Notes under the pieces: generated by a model
The model's input: the letters and a program-made list of their open reading frames with translations, nothing else
What the model was told of the DNA's origin: nothing
Databases searched by the model: none
NCBI RefSeq assembly: GCF_002368415.1
Contig: NZ_AP018290.1
Coordinates: 2,173,470-2,237,469 of the forward strand
Length of the DNA: 64,000 bases
Reading direction: 5' to 3'
Origin: Calothrix sp. NIES-4105
GTDB taxonomy: Bacteria > Cyanobacteriota > Cyanobacteriia > Cyanobacteriales > Nostocaceae
In this document: positions 1 through 8,030 of the stretch, one piece after another
Layout: each line of letters begins with the position of its first letter
How positions within the stretch are numbered: position 1 is the first letter of the stretch
Translations under genes and position numbers: made by a program

Positions 1-1090
1 GTTCAATTTCTAGACCTTGTGCATTGAGTGTAACTACATCGAAATCAAAAGTGTGAAATGGTGGGTATAAATTTGACTCTGTAGATTTAGAACGAGGAGT
101 TGATATTGGTTGTAAGGGTTGTGTAGACTCAAGTTGAGGAACAGTCGTCATTCCAAAAAAACTTTTAAAGTTATTACTATTTAAATCTTGTAGTACTTCC
201 ACTGCAGTTTGATATCTTTCTCGCACTACATGCTTGAGTAATTTATCAAGAATGTATCCTAGCTGTTCACTGACCTGGATATTTTTAGCTTTTACATATT
301 CTCGCCATTTCCAATGTGCATTAATTGCATCATATAGCGGGTCATTTATATTACCATATGCATCTTGATACGGTAAACATTGTGTTAAAAGACGTATACA
401 AGTTACACCTAATGAATATAAATCACTTGCATGACAAGCAAAACCTGCCATTTGCTCGCTTGATGCATAACCTACTGTATAAATTACCGTTGCTTGTCGA
501 GCTAAACTTGTTTGAGTGATTTGTTTGGCGCCACCAAAGTCAATTAATACTAATTTGGAATCGCTGTATCGACGTATAATATTTTCAGGTTTAATATCTC
601 GGTGAATAACATTACGTGAATGCACAAAATCAAGTATAGGTAAAATATCGATTAATACATGACGAATTTTTACTTCAGTGTATGTAGTGTTCTGAAGCTC
701 CTTATGTAGAGTATCTCCCTCAATAAATTCTTGCACCAAGTACAAACTGGCGCCTTGTTCAAAGTAAGCAAGTAATCTAGGTATAGAAGGATGATTTTCA
801 CCTAGTTCATACAGTCGAAACGCTTCCTCTTTGAATAACTGTGCAGCTTTTGCGCGCGCGGCAGTTCCTTGAACCTGGGGTACAAATTGCTTGACAACAC
901 AAGAACCATCAAGTCTATCAACATCTTCAGCATAATATGTCCTGCTAAAACCACCCTCACCTAACAACCTGATAACGCGAAAGCGGTTTCTCAACAAGTC
1001 ACCAAAGCTGCTATGTCCGCAGGTCGTGCAAAACCGATTACCGTCTGCGTTAAATGGATTTGAGCAATTGGGATTTTGGCAGATTCGCAT
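1..1090 (-). CDS. Serine/threonine protein kinase with N-terminal zinc ribbon (3' truncated by window edge)
   Basis: This is a Hanks-type Ser/Thr kinase of the cyanobacterial class that starts with a four-cysteine zinc ribbon (C4, C9, C21, C24). The glycine loop LLGEGGFS lies near residues 42-49, the ATP-binding lysine in CVVKQF at about 67, the catalytic loop HRDIKPEN at 163-170 and the DFG motif at 184-186. The start is the ATG at 1090. About 363 codons are visible and the frame runs off the left edge. The last visible residues (FDFDVVTLNAQGLEIE) resemble the linker that, in other cyanobacterial kinases, leads into a SUMF1/formylglycine-generating-enzyme-like domain. That C-terminal domain is inferred, not seen. 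The kinase is probably cytosolic and its substrate is unknown. No partner gene is adjacent. Confidence 0.9.
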   Translation of the reverse strand, partial: MRICQNPNCSNPFNADGNRFCTTCGHSSFGDLLRNRFRVIRLLGEGGFSRTYYAEDVDRLDGSCVVKQFVPQVQGTAARAKAAQLFKEEAFRLYELGENHPSIPRLLAYFEQGASLYLVQEFIEGDTLHKELQNTTYTEVKIRHVLIDILPILDFVHSRNVIHRDIKPENIIRRYSDSKLVLIDFGGAKQITQTSLARQATVIYTVGYASSEQMAGFACHASDLYSLGVTCIRLLTQCLPYQDAYGNINDPLYDAINAHWKWREYVKAKNIQVSEQLGYILDKLLKHVVRERYQTAVEVLQDLNSNNFKSFFGMTTVPQLESTQPLQPISTPRSKSTESNLYPPFHTFDFDVVTLNAQGLEIE

Positions 1091-1314
1091 GGTTGTTGAG
1101 ATGTTGCATCAATCCAAACTTAGCCCCAATGTAATGATTTTGTATATTGTTTAAATTTGAGGGTTTTCTAAGTACGATTGAATATTTTTTACCTATTAAT
1201 TCATCCGTAATTAGAGTTTAACAATTTCGTTTACAATATCAATTTAATGTGGGCACTTTTATTGGAATTATAGGGCGAATATTATCTTAATATAATGAGT
1301 TTTGTCAAGTAATT

Positions 1315-1620
1315 GGCAACGGATGTAACGGATGTAACGGATGGGTGATTTGTTTGGTTGTGGATATTGCTTTGGCAACGGATGTAACGGATGAGTTATT
1401 CGTTTGGTTGTGGATATTGCTTTGGCAACGGATGTAACGGATGTAACGGATAAGTTCTTGGTTTGGTTGTGGATATTGCTTTGGCAACGGATGTAACGGA
1501 TGAGTTATTCGTTTGGTTGTGGATATTGCTTTGGCAACGGATGTAACGGATGTAACGGATGAGTTATTGGTTTGGTTGTGGATATTGCTTTGGCAATGGA
1601 TTGGATTCTTGGTTTGGCTG
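1315..1620. repeat. Tandem array with alternating 59- and 50-bp units (109-bp higher-order period)
   Basis: Units begin with GGCAACGGATGTAACGGAT at 1315, 1374, 1424, 1483, 1533 and 1592 (the last diverged). Spacings are 59, 50, 59, 50 and 59, because odd units carry one extra GGATGTAAC nonamer, so the real period is 109 bp. The constant part contains GGTTTGGTTGTGGATATTG. The array sits in the gap between the kinase start and the GxxExxY gene. I see no gene in the flanks 1091-1314 and 1621-1806, which are AT-rich and presumably hold the two divergent promoters. There are no unique spacers, so it is not a CRISPR array. Confidence 0.9.
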
Positions 1621-1806
1621 ACACTAATTTTTAATTTGTTAAAATTTGTTTTTTATATTGCGATTATTTAATACTTACAATACTTTAGTACTAAGGGTTA
1701 TTTATAAGCAATTGGCTCTTTTTATATTTGACATATATATACAAAACTAAGCTTAGTCAATGCTTATATCTTTGTTTTTTAAGAAAGCTTAAAGATATCA
1801 TAAAAA

Positions 1807-2283
1807 ATGGAAAAAAATATTACTAATATTCCACATCAAGATGTTACCTATGCTATTATTGGCGCCGCAATGCGTGTTCACAGTCGGATGGTTCGTGGTT
1901 TAAAGGAAATACATTATCAACGTGCGCTGACTCAAGAGATGCGTCAAGCTGGGTTAATTGCTGAAGAGGAATACCACATAGAAATTTATGATAATCAGAT
2001 ATGGTTAGGGAGATTATATCTTGACCATTGGGTTAACGAATGTGTAGTGGTTGAAGATAAAGCATTTTCTCATCCATTAGGAGACAGGGAAATAGCACAA
2101 ACAATTGCTTATTTGGCAGCGACACAAGCCAAAGTAGGATTATTACTAAATTTTGGCAGAAAACGTTTAGAATACAAGCGAATACTTCCTCCAAAGTCTT
2201 TAGACAACTGGCAGCAAGAAATACAACCCTATTTATGGACTCCCAACCAAACTAGTCAACAACTAAAACAAGAAATAAAGTGA
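1807..2283 (+). CDS. GxxExxY family protein
   Basis: A 158-residue protein with the family signature G31-x-x-E34-x-x-Y37 (GLKEIHY) and the upstream GAAMRVHSRM helix. Further on, D73 and the E83-D84-K85 triplet (VVVEDKAF) fit the PD-(D/E)xK nuclease-like core proposed for the family. A second hallmark, the KVGLLLNFG strand, is near residues 128-136. The biological role of GxxExxY proteins is not established. The start is the ATG at 1807, and the length is somewhat longer than the roughly 125-residue family norm because of a polar C-terminal tail. The gene stands alone between two repeat arrays. Its TGA stop is the first triplet of a 29-bp tandem repeat. Confidence 0.8.
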   Translation: MEKNITNIPHQDVTYAIIGAAMRVHSRMVRGLKEIHYQRALTQEMRQAGLIAEEEYHIEIYDNQIWLGRLYLDHWVNECVVVEDKAFSHPLGDREIAQTIAYLAATQAKVGLLLNFGRKRLEYKRILPPKSLDNWQQEIQPYLWTPNQTSQQLKQEIK

Positions 2284-2381
2284 TAGCACAAATACTCGCA
2301 ACACCAAAGTGATAGCACAAATACTCCCAACACCAAAGTGATAGCACAAATACTCGCAACACCAAAGTAATAGCAGACACC
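2281..2381. repeat. 29-bp tandem repeat, three full copies plus a partial
   Basis: Copies start at 2281, 2310 and 2339, each beginning TGATAGCACAAATACTC, with one mismatch in the middle copy. A degenerate fourth copy (TAATAGCAGACACC) follows at 2368. The first base of the array is the first base of the upstream gene's TGA stop codon, so each unit carries in-frame TGA TAG stops. Confidence 0.9.
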
Positions 2382-2382
2382 G

Positions 2383-2438
2383 TGACGGATGAAATCTTAA
2401 AAAAAATTCATCCGTTACATCCGTTTATATCCGTTGCC
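2383..2438. repeat. Inverted CGGATG/CATCCG repeat, terminator-like
   Basis: ACGGATGAA at 2384-2392 pairs with TTCATCCGT at 2407-2415 across an A-rich loop, and further ATCCGTTACATCCGTT-type copies follow. It is the same word family as the 1315-1620 array. It lies between two convergent genes (stops at 2283 and 2444), where it could act as a bidirectional terminator. That role is inferred. Confidence 0.55.
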
Positions 2439-2443
2439 AGTAA

Positions 2444-3049
2444 TTACAGCAGCAACAATAGAAGTGCTGGACTAATGCCAGTGATCATCGCACTGACTGC
2501 AATTATTAGCCCGTCTTTTTCAATCAAGCCAAGACAGATGAGAACGATGACGAGCGCGGGCAGCATATTCCCAAAGGGAATGGGCAGAGCAATGATGAAA
2601 CTAAGGAACAACAAAACCACGCCGACACCACGTTCCGCTTCAGGGCTGGTAAAAAAGGGCAAGCGGGGTTCAACAAAGTGTTCCAGCTTTTCGAGAAGAG
2701 TGATGGCGCCATTTATTACCTGCTCACAGTGTTCTCGTTTCAAGGGCTGGTCTAGCAACTGGTCGGGCAACCAGGGTTGCTGAAATCCAAGCACTAACTG
2801 ACCGGAAACCAACATTAAGGGCATGGCAACAAGGGCAGAAATACCAGCAATAGGCAGCGGCAGGGCTTCAGGCAAAGCGCAGATCAGCAGGATTGGGCCA
2901 AACGCTCGATCGCCCATCTCGTTCAAAAGTTCTCGGAGGCGGACTTCATCCCCTTGATGCTGCTCCAAAAATCGTTGCAGCAGTTCAGAGATTCGCAGCC
3001 TATTGTCAGAAGTTTCAGCATGTTGAACAACGGGTACTATTGCACTCAT
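2444..3049 (-). CDS. exoD: ExoD family exopolysaccharide synthesis protein
   Basis: A 201-residue membrane protein of the ExoD family. The N-terminal 40 residues are hydrophilic (SELLQRFLEQHQGDEVRLRE). They are followed by the family signature LNEMGDRAFGPILLICALPEALPLP near residues 43-67, then the GQLVLGFQQPWLP segment, and a C-terminal pair of hydrophobic helices ending in a run of leucines. ExoD was first described from rhizobial exopolysaccharide mutants; its biochemical activity is unknown. It acts in the inner membrane. The start is the ATG at 3049, and it is monocistronic here. The large polysaccharide locus begins about 17 kb away, so a functional link is only possible. Confidence 0.8.
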   Translation of the reverse strand: MSAIVPVVQHAETSDNRLRISELLQRFLEQHQGDEVRLRELLNEMGDRAFGPILLICALPEALPLPIAGISALVAMPLMLVSGQLVLGFQQPWLPDQLLDQPLKREHCEQVINGAITLLEKLEHFVEPRLPFFTSPEAERGVGVVLLFLSFIIALPIPFGNMLPALVIVLICLGLIEKDGLIIAVSAMITGISPALLLLLL

Positions 3050-3462
3050 TTTATTTAACCAATATTAAAACTGTAGCTTTGATCATAACAGTCTCAGATG
3101 TAGGGTTATTCATACCAAAGATTGACTTAAATCGTTTGAAGCTAAATATAAAACAATATAAAATATAATTTTTATTTATTAGCGAAAATAATTGAGTGGA
3201 ACTTTTTTTAAATCAAAGTTAGGAAATGAAGCTTTATACCATTTCATATTAATAGCGGTACAAACGAATTTTGTAGAGACAGAATTTAATACAGTCTCTA
3301 CAGGTCTGTATTTGTATCAAGCTTTTCGTGAAACGGTATTAGAAAGCCTGGTTGTGGTCTATGGAACCTTAAAGGCGCCGGATTAGCCAAATAAAACATG
3401 AAAGTAACCGTAAATTCACTTAATTTTACGTAATTACACTGCTTTTATATGCAAATCAATAG
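3050..3462. other. Gene-poor gap with a GTAGAGAC inverted repeat
   Basis: I see no convincing gene. A dispersed inverted repeat lies at 3272-3302 (TGTAGAGAC ... GTCTCTACA), the type found throughout cyanobacterial genomes. The only long open frame here starts with TTG and crosses this repeat, so it is not supported. Confidence 0.6.
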
Positions 3463-3693
3463 ATGCTTGTTGACGCGAGAGATGATTTTGACTTTCGTGA
3501 TGGTGGCTGTTATCTAAATCACACAGGAAGAAGGAAATATTTACAAGCGTTTGTCCAACGTATGTCAGAAGAGATACAAGACGACAACGGAGAAAAACAA
3601 CCAAGATGGAACATACTAATGCAACAAGTCAAAGCATATAAACAATTTGTCTACAACCCCAGCCACCAATATCAGCCCTATCGAATCAGATAA
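3463..3693 (+). pseudogene. cas1 remnant (C-terminal ~75 residues)
   Basis: The 76 codons encode a sequence matching the end of CRISPR-associated Cas1. DFDFRDGGCYLNHTGRRKYL corresponds to the segment before the last helices. PRWNILMQQVKAYKQFVYNP plus YQPYRIR match the final helix and tail seen in cyanobacterial Cas1. Full Cas1 is about 330 residues; the integrase active-site Glu/His/Asp regions are missing. In the same frame upstream, the residues LLYANQ end in a TAG at 3460, directly before the ATG, which suggests a nonsense-broken longer gene. I judge it a non-functional fragment. The recognisable start of cas2 follows at 3845, in the normal cas1-cas2 order. Confidence 0.7.
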
Positions 3694-3844
3694 TTAAAAA
3701 TTAGGAGTTAGAAGTTAGGAGTTATACTACAAACTGTCATTCTAAGCGAAGCGAAGAATCTAATCACATATTCGCTTCCTCTAATATCTCAACATAAACC
3801 ACGGCGCCTATAAGCCAACAATAACTTAGTCAGCATTCACTACT

Positions 3845-3949
3845 ATGTTCCTATACGTCGTCGCATATGACTTTCCCTGTGACAAACTCAGTAGCAAAGT
3901 TTTTTCCCCGCTGACGCATCGCATTGCTGAAATTTTTTCATATTGGTAG
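3845..3949 (+). pseudogene. cas2 remnant (N-terminal fragment)
   Basis: The ATG at 3845 opens a 34-codon frame beginning MFLYVVAYDFPCDK, the first beta strand of CRISPR-associated Cas2 with its conserved metal-binding aspartate. After the lysine the match fades and the frame ends at TAG 3947-3949, against about 95 residues for an intact Cas2. Together with the cas1 tail 150 bases upstream it marks a decayed adaptation module. No repeat-spacer array or effector cas gene is visible nearby. Confidence 0.65.
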
Positions 3950-4074
3950 AAAAAACCGCGAATGGCATCAGTTATTATGCGAGTGACAAAATCAGCAGTA
4001 TCAGCATATATTTCGCTTGCTGTAGAATAATCAAGAGCGGGTATCTACGTTTTAATGGCGCCGATAATGACTTT

Positions 4075-4104
4075 GTAGAGACAAGGGTTCAATCGCGTCT
4101 CTAC
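4075..4104. repeat. GTAGAGAC ... GTCTCTAC dispersed inverted repeat
   Basis: An 8-bp inverted repeat (GTAGAGAC at 4075-4082, GTCTCTAC at 4097-4104) with a loop containing CAATCGC. It belongs to the same family as copies at 3272, inside recJ at 17967 and, diverged, at 62725. The rest of 3950-4223 shows nothing else I can name. Confidence 0.7.
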
Positions 4105-4223
4105 GAAAATTAGCGAGGTCAAATGTATAACCTATGGACACCTCTAAAGTTAGAGGACGGTTTTAGTTGAAGTTGGAATAATAAGACTATAAATAAAGGC
4201 TATAGGAATTATTCGCTAAATAT

Positions 4224-4625
4224 ATGTATATCTCTGGAGAAAAACTTGGTGACTTAAATAGAAGCGTTTTAGTAGTTGATGACATCTTAGACAACTGCAT
4301 GATGCTACAAACGCTTTTAGAGCTTGAAGGTTATGAAGTTAAGATTGCCGAAGATGGTTACGAAGCATTAGATATTATTGAATCTTCCCCACCAGGGCTT
4401 ATTTTATTAGATATGATGATGCCCGGAATCAACGGGTTGGAAGTTGCAAAGCGCATTAGACGCAATAACAATTTACCTTTTATCCCAATCATACTGCTTA
4501 CAGCTTGGGATAATTTATCTGATTGTGATGATTTTGAGAAAGATATAGACGGTTATATCAGTAAGCCTATTGATTTTGATCGGCTGTTTACTGAGGTTGA
4601 AACGCTTACACAAACTCAAAATTAA
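4224..4625 (+). CDS. CheY-like response regulator (receiver domain only)
   Basis: A 133-residue single-domain receiver. The acidic pair is D19-D20 (VLVVDDILDN), the phospho-acceptor is D63 (LILLDMMMPG), the switch threonine is T93 and the conserved lysine is K114 (YISKPID). There is no output domain, so it probably relays phosphate or binds a partner protein. The start is the ATG at 4224. It converges on a sensor kinase gene 83 bases away, a plausible but unproven partner. That kinase lacks the usual phospho-acceptor histidine. Confidence 0.9.
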   Translation: MYISGEKLGDLNRSVLVVDDILDNCMMLQTLLELEGYEVKIAEDGYEALDIIESSPPGLILLDMMMPGINGLEVAKRIRRNNNLPFIPIILLTAWDNLSDCDDFEKDIDGYISKPIDFDRLFTEVETLTQTQN

Positions 4626-4662
4626 CGGTATAAGTAACCTGAAAAACTTATCCCAACCGTAG

Positions 4663-4679
4663 GGTGGGCACTGCCCACC
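4663..4679. terminator. GGTGGGCA/TGCCCACC hairpin between convergent genes
   Basis: A perfect 8-bp inverted repeat around a single C lies between the stops of the response regulator (4625) and the sensor kinase (4708). The same word recurs at 59573-59589. It belongs to a dispersed repeat family, and serving as a bidirectional terminator is an inference from position. Confidence 0.45.
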
Positions 4680-4707
4680 TTACCCCTGAAAGTGCATAAG
4701 GCGTGAA

Positions 4708-6078
4708 TTAAGCTTCCCCTTGCAGGGAGGGTTGGGGGGGTACAACCGCAAGTTGCACTGTGAAAGTAGACCCTTCCATCGGCTTACTTTTAACAGAAAT
4801 AGAGGCGCCAGATTTTTCTAGGTAATATTGAACTACACTTAAACCTAGTCCGGCGCCTCCTGGTTCTTCAATAGAGGGTGGACGGTGACTGTAGAAGCGG
4901 TTGAAAATTTTGGGAAGTTCACTTTCAGCTATACCAATACCAGTATCACGAATTTCGAGATATACATATTCTCCAGAAGAACGCGCTTTTACCCAAACTT
5001 GACCGCCTTCGGGTGTAAACGTAATACTGTTAGCAAGCAGGTTAATCATTATTTGTCTAAGTCCACCAATGACGAATGATACAGGTGGAAGCTCGGTTGG
5101 CACTGTATATGCCAGCATAATGCCTTTTTCGTTAGCAAGCGGTTGGTATGTACTTACTACAACAGGAATTATATCTGAAAGACGTACTGTTTCAAATACT
5201 GCTGATTTTAAACTTTGTTCTAATTGAACTAATTCGAGAACTCCACTAATAAGCACCGTCTGACGGTCGCATTGGTTATTAAGCATCTGCTGGTATCTTT
5301 GTCGCTGCGGTGTTTTTAATGCTGGAGAGTTAAACAGCGACAAGGCTGTTTTCATGTGCGTTACTGGTGTTCGTAATTCCTGACATATTTGAGTTAAATA
5401 ATCGTCTTTGTGCTGTAGTTGAGTACATAGCTTCTGATTTTGCTGTTGTAATATCTTAATCCGTCTTTTAGCTCGATTTTGGCTGATTTCCTCTTGGCGC
5501 CGCATCTGTTTTGCGAGTAAATTACTCAGCAAAGCTGGTTCTGTCGTATTTACATTTAATGTGGTTTTTGATGGTAAAGATGCTGTTACTTGCTGGATGA
5601 TATGATTTTCATATGAAGTTATTGCTACTAAAGGAGGTTTTGACTTGAGGTTGGCGCCAGCTTTTTTGAGACGACTTCTTGAAGGGCGTAGTGCCACAAT
5701 TAAGCTGCAAAATTTTGGAGACACAATAATCAAGAAGTACTCACGCTGCAACTTATTCGAGTTTAGGTATATAGGTGAATGCGTAGATGGTTCTAAAAGT
5801 GTAGCTTGATTATTATCATTGTTGCTGAGATGATATGTGTAAATTGCTGCTCCTGGTAACGCGCGTTTCTGATAGCGCTCAATTTCTGAGTGCCAAATAT
5901 TTCCTTTTGGTAGCTTTACCCATAACGTCGCTGGTATTTGTTGTTCAATTAGTAAATCAATTTGCGCGCGTAAAGTAGCAAGCAGCGCTTCAGGGCTAAT
6001 AGCAAAGGTATTAGGAGCATCAAGGGCGCCTGTAGCCAACTTGTATATAGAAAAGTCTTGAGTCAGAGATACATTCAT
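4708..6078 (-). CDS. Sensor histidine kinase-like protein with N-terminal DICT-like domain; phospho-acceptor His replaced by Gln
   Basis: About 456 residues. The N-terminal 200 residues look like the DICT sensory domain found in cyanobacterial signalling proteins (moderate certainty). A coiled coil (EEISQNRAKRRIKILQQQNQ) leads into a HisKA-like helix pair and an HATPase domain. The N box (INLLANSITFTPEGG), G1 (DTGIGI) and G2 (GGAGLGLS) are intact. The H box reads ICQELRTPVTHM, with Gln at about residue 233 where the phosphorylated His of SHELRTP is expected. I chose the ATG at 6078; the longer frame to 6120 begins with TTG and adds 14 residues. No membrane helix is obvious, so it is probably cytosolic. 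The last residues (PPQPSLQGEA) are encoded by a C-rich dispersed repeat. Confidence 0.8.
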   Translation of the reverse strand: MNVSLTQDFSIYKLATGALDAPNTFAISPEALLATLRAQIDLLIEQQIPATLWVKLPKGNIWHSEIERYQKRALPGAAIYTYHLSNNDNNQATLLEPSTHSPIYLNSNKLQREYFLIIVSPKFCSLIVALRPSRSRLKKAGANLKSKPPLVAITSYENHIIQQVTASLPSKTTLNVNTTEPALLSNLLAKQMRRQEEISQNRAKRRIKILQQQNQKLCTQLQHKDDYLTQICQELRTPVTHMKTALSLFNSPALKTPQRQRYQQMLNNQCDRQTVLISGVLELVQLEQSLKSAVFETVRLSDIIPVVVSTYQPLANEKGIMLAYTVPTELPPVSFVIGGLRQIMINLLANSITFTPEGGQVWVKARSSGEYVYLEIRDTGIGIAESELPKIFNRFYSHRPPSIEEPGGAGLGLSVVQYYLEKSGASISVKSKPMEGSTFTVQLAVVPPQPSLQGEA

Positions 6079-6424
6079 GGGTAAAGCAAACCAAGCAATT
6101 AATAAGTCAGTATAAAGCAATAAATAATACTGCCTTACATTGTCACCTAGATATGTCCACTTGTAACAAAATTATTTTTCAGAATTGGGGAATAGGCATG
6201 ATAAAGATATCCAAGTTGAGGTTAGGTACGTAGTTGTTGCTCTAGCCCTCTAAATATTTTTAATAGCTTTTGTGCGCTGAAGCGCTACTACATACCCATT
6301 AAAATTAATGACATAGACCGCTACGCTTACGAAGGGCGTTCTTCCACCCAACCTACAGTTTTGCAAAAGATGTAACGGATATGAAATAAACCATCCGTTA
6401 CATCCGTTACATCCGTTGCTAATC
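6079..6424. other. Intergenic gap with CGGATGTAAC-type inverted repeat
   Basis: I see no gene. At 6369-6419 the words TGTAACGGAT and ATCCGTTACATCCGTTAC face each other across about 15 bases, forming a hairpin just downstream of the murE stop. It is the same repeat family as the arrays at 1315 and 2383. The rest presumably contains the sensor kinase promoter. Confidence 0.6.
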
Positions 6425-7942
6425 TTATTTAACCTTCACCCTTTCTGTAAGTGCTTCGCGCGCGTGTTCTCGGTCATCAAAGTGAATTTTTTCGGTACCG
6501 AGAATTTGGTAATCTTCGTGACCTTTACCTGCTAGTAATATTCCGTCGCCTGGTTGTGCTTGTAAAATTGCTGTCCGGATGGCTGTCGCGCGGTCGCATA
6601 CTACAACTGGGTTCACAGATTCGGGAATACCTGTCAAGATATCTTGTAAGATTTTCTGAGGATCTTCAGTACGTGGATTATCTGAGGTGACAACAGCTAC
6701 ATCAGCTAGCTCTGCAGCGATTTTACCCATTTTTGGACGCTTGGTTCTATCTCTATCTCCACCGCAGCCAAATACGCAAATCATTTTACCTGGAATAAAT
6801 GGACGTGATGCTTTTAATAAGTTTTCCAAGCTGTCTGGAGTATGGGCATAATCAACTATAACGCTAATATCTTGCACTGTCTCTATTTGCACTCGTTCCA
6901 TCCGTCCAGGAACACCAGGAAAGTCAGCAATGGCGCCTGCAATTACTTGAATATCAATACCGAGGTGTAAAACTGCTCCTACGGCTGACAGTAGATTTTC
7001 GAGGTTGTATTGACCAACAAGCGGTGAACGGAATGCTACATCACCCATTGGCGTGTGCATTGTGCCGCTAACTCCGTTTGGCTCGTAGCTTAAATCACTC
7101 ATCCATAAATCGGCGCCGGAGTTATTAACGCTGTAACTCCAAGCTTTGTCTTTATCTAAAACTTCAACTAAGCGTTTTCCGTAAGCGTCATCAATATTAA
7201 TAATTGCCCTACCACCAAGATACTCTGGACTAAACAACAAGGCTTTTGCAGAAAAATAATCTTCCATGTCCTTGTGATAGTCTAAATGGTCTTGGGTCAA
7301 GTTACTAAATACAGCAACTTCAAACTGACATCCCAAAACTCTTCCTTGTGCTAAAGCATGGGAACTTACTTCCATTACTCCATATTCATTCCCAGCATTT
7401 ACCGCTGCTGCTAATTGTTTTTGTAATTCAACAGCGAACGGTGTGGTGTGTACGGCAGTTTCGCTAAACCCTTTCCAGCGAGTGTAAAGAGTACCCATTA
7501 ACGCTGTTGCTTTACCCGCGCGTTCTAAGAAATGCTCAATTAAATGACTAGTTGTGGTTTTACCATTAGTACCTGTTACTCCGACAAGTTTCATCGCGTG
7601 TCCAGGATAACCATAAAAAGCTGCAGCTAATTTAGCACAAGCTTTAGTCATGTCAGAAGCAACTATTATACAAGGTTCTTCCCCGCCTTCATTAGGGGGG
7701 GCTAGGGGGGGTATTTTTTGGGCTGCTTGTTCAGATATTACCGCAGCAATTGCTCCGGCGCCGATTGCACTTTCCCAAAATTCACCACCATCAACGCGGG
7801 TACCAGGCATACCTATAAATACATCACCCGGACTTGCGGCATGGGAGTTGGTAGTTAAACCTTGTATCTCCATATCCAGTGCTGGATGTTCGGGCAATTC
7901 GACAATATCTTTTACAGATGCTAATAGTTCGCGTAGTTTCAT
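6425..7942 (-). CDS. murE: UDP-N-acetylmuramoyl-L-alanyl-D-glutamate--2,6-diaminopimelate ligase (MurE)
   Basis: A cytosolic Mur ligase that adds meso-diaminopimelate to UDP-MurNAc-L-Ala-D-Glu in peptidoglycan synthesis, using ATP. The 505 residues have the three-domain layout. The P-loop GVTGTNGKTT is at 121-130 (K128), the carbamoylated-lysine region is SAKALLFSPEYL, and the DNPR motif near 421-424 marks diaminopimelate rather than lysine specificity. The C-terminal LLAGKGHEDYQ is also present. The start is the ATG at 7942. Residues 77-88 (IPPLAPPNEGGE) are unusual: they are encoded by a dispersed G/C-run repeat inserted in frame in the UDP-binding domain. The catalytic residues are untouched, so the enzyme should be functional. 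Confidence 0.96.
   Translation of the reverse strand: MKLRELLASVKDIVELPEHPALDMEIQGLTTNSHAASPGDVFIGMPGTRVDGGEFWESAIGAGAIAAVISEQAAQKIPPLAPPNEGGEEPCIIVASDMTKACAKLAAAFYGYPGHAMKLVGVTGTNGKTTTSHLIEHFLERAGKATALMGTLYTRWKGFSETAVHTTPFAVELQKQLAAAVNAGNEYGVMEVSSHALAQGRVLGCQFEVAVFSNLTQDHLDYHKDMEDYFSAKALLFSPEYLGGRAIINIDDAYGKRLVEVLDKDKAWSYSVNNSGADLWMSDLSYEPNGVSGTMHTPMGDVAFRSPLVGQYNLENLLSAVGAVLHLGIDIQVIAGAIADFPGVPGRMERVQIETVQDISVIVDYAHTPDSLENLLKASRPFIPGKMICVFGCGGDRDRTKRPKMGKIAAELADVAVVTSDNPRTEDPQKILQDILTGIPESVNPVVVCDRATAIRTAILQAQPGDGILLAGKGHEDYQILGTEKIHFDDREHAREALTERVKVK
7679..7716. repeat. C-run/G-run repeat inserted in frame in murE
   Basis: The plus strand reads CCCCGCCTTCATTAGGGGGG followed by GCTAGGGGGG. 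This is a typical cyanobacterial dispersed repeat that on the coding strand gives PPLAPPNEGG. It is a multiple of three and has no stop, so murE stays open. A relative sits at the 3' end of the sensor kinase gene (4711-4740). Confidence 0.65.
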
Positions 7943-8030
7943 ATAACAATCTCATTCTAACTTCGCACTATTTTGCACCATTTTTCTTTTTATACAAACA
8001 CTTATAGATACTTTTTTTTTATACCAATAT

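Noticed and set aside
1315-2381. The two tandem arrays looked like possible CRISPR arrays near the cas1/cas2 remnants
   Set aside because: The units are directly tandem without unique spacers, and the unit lengths alternate or are shorter than a repeat plus spacer.
3192-3386. Open frame of 64 codons starting with TTG
   Set aside because: It reads through a dispersed GTAGAGAC inverted repeat, has no ATG and resembles no known protein.
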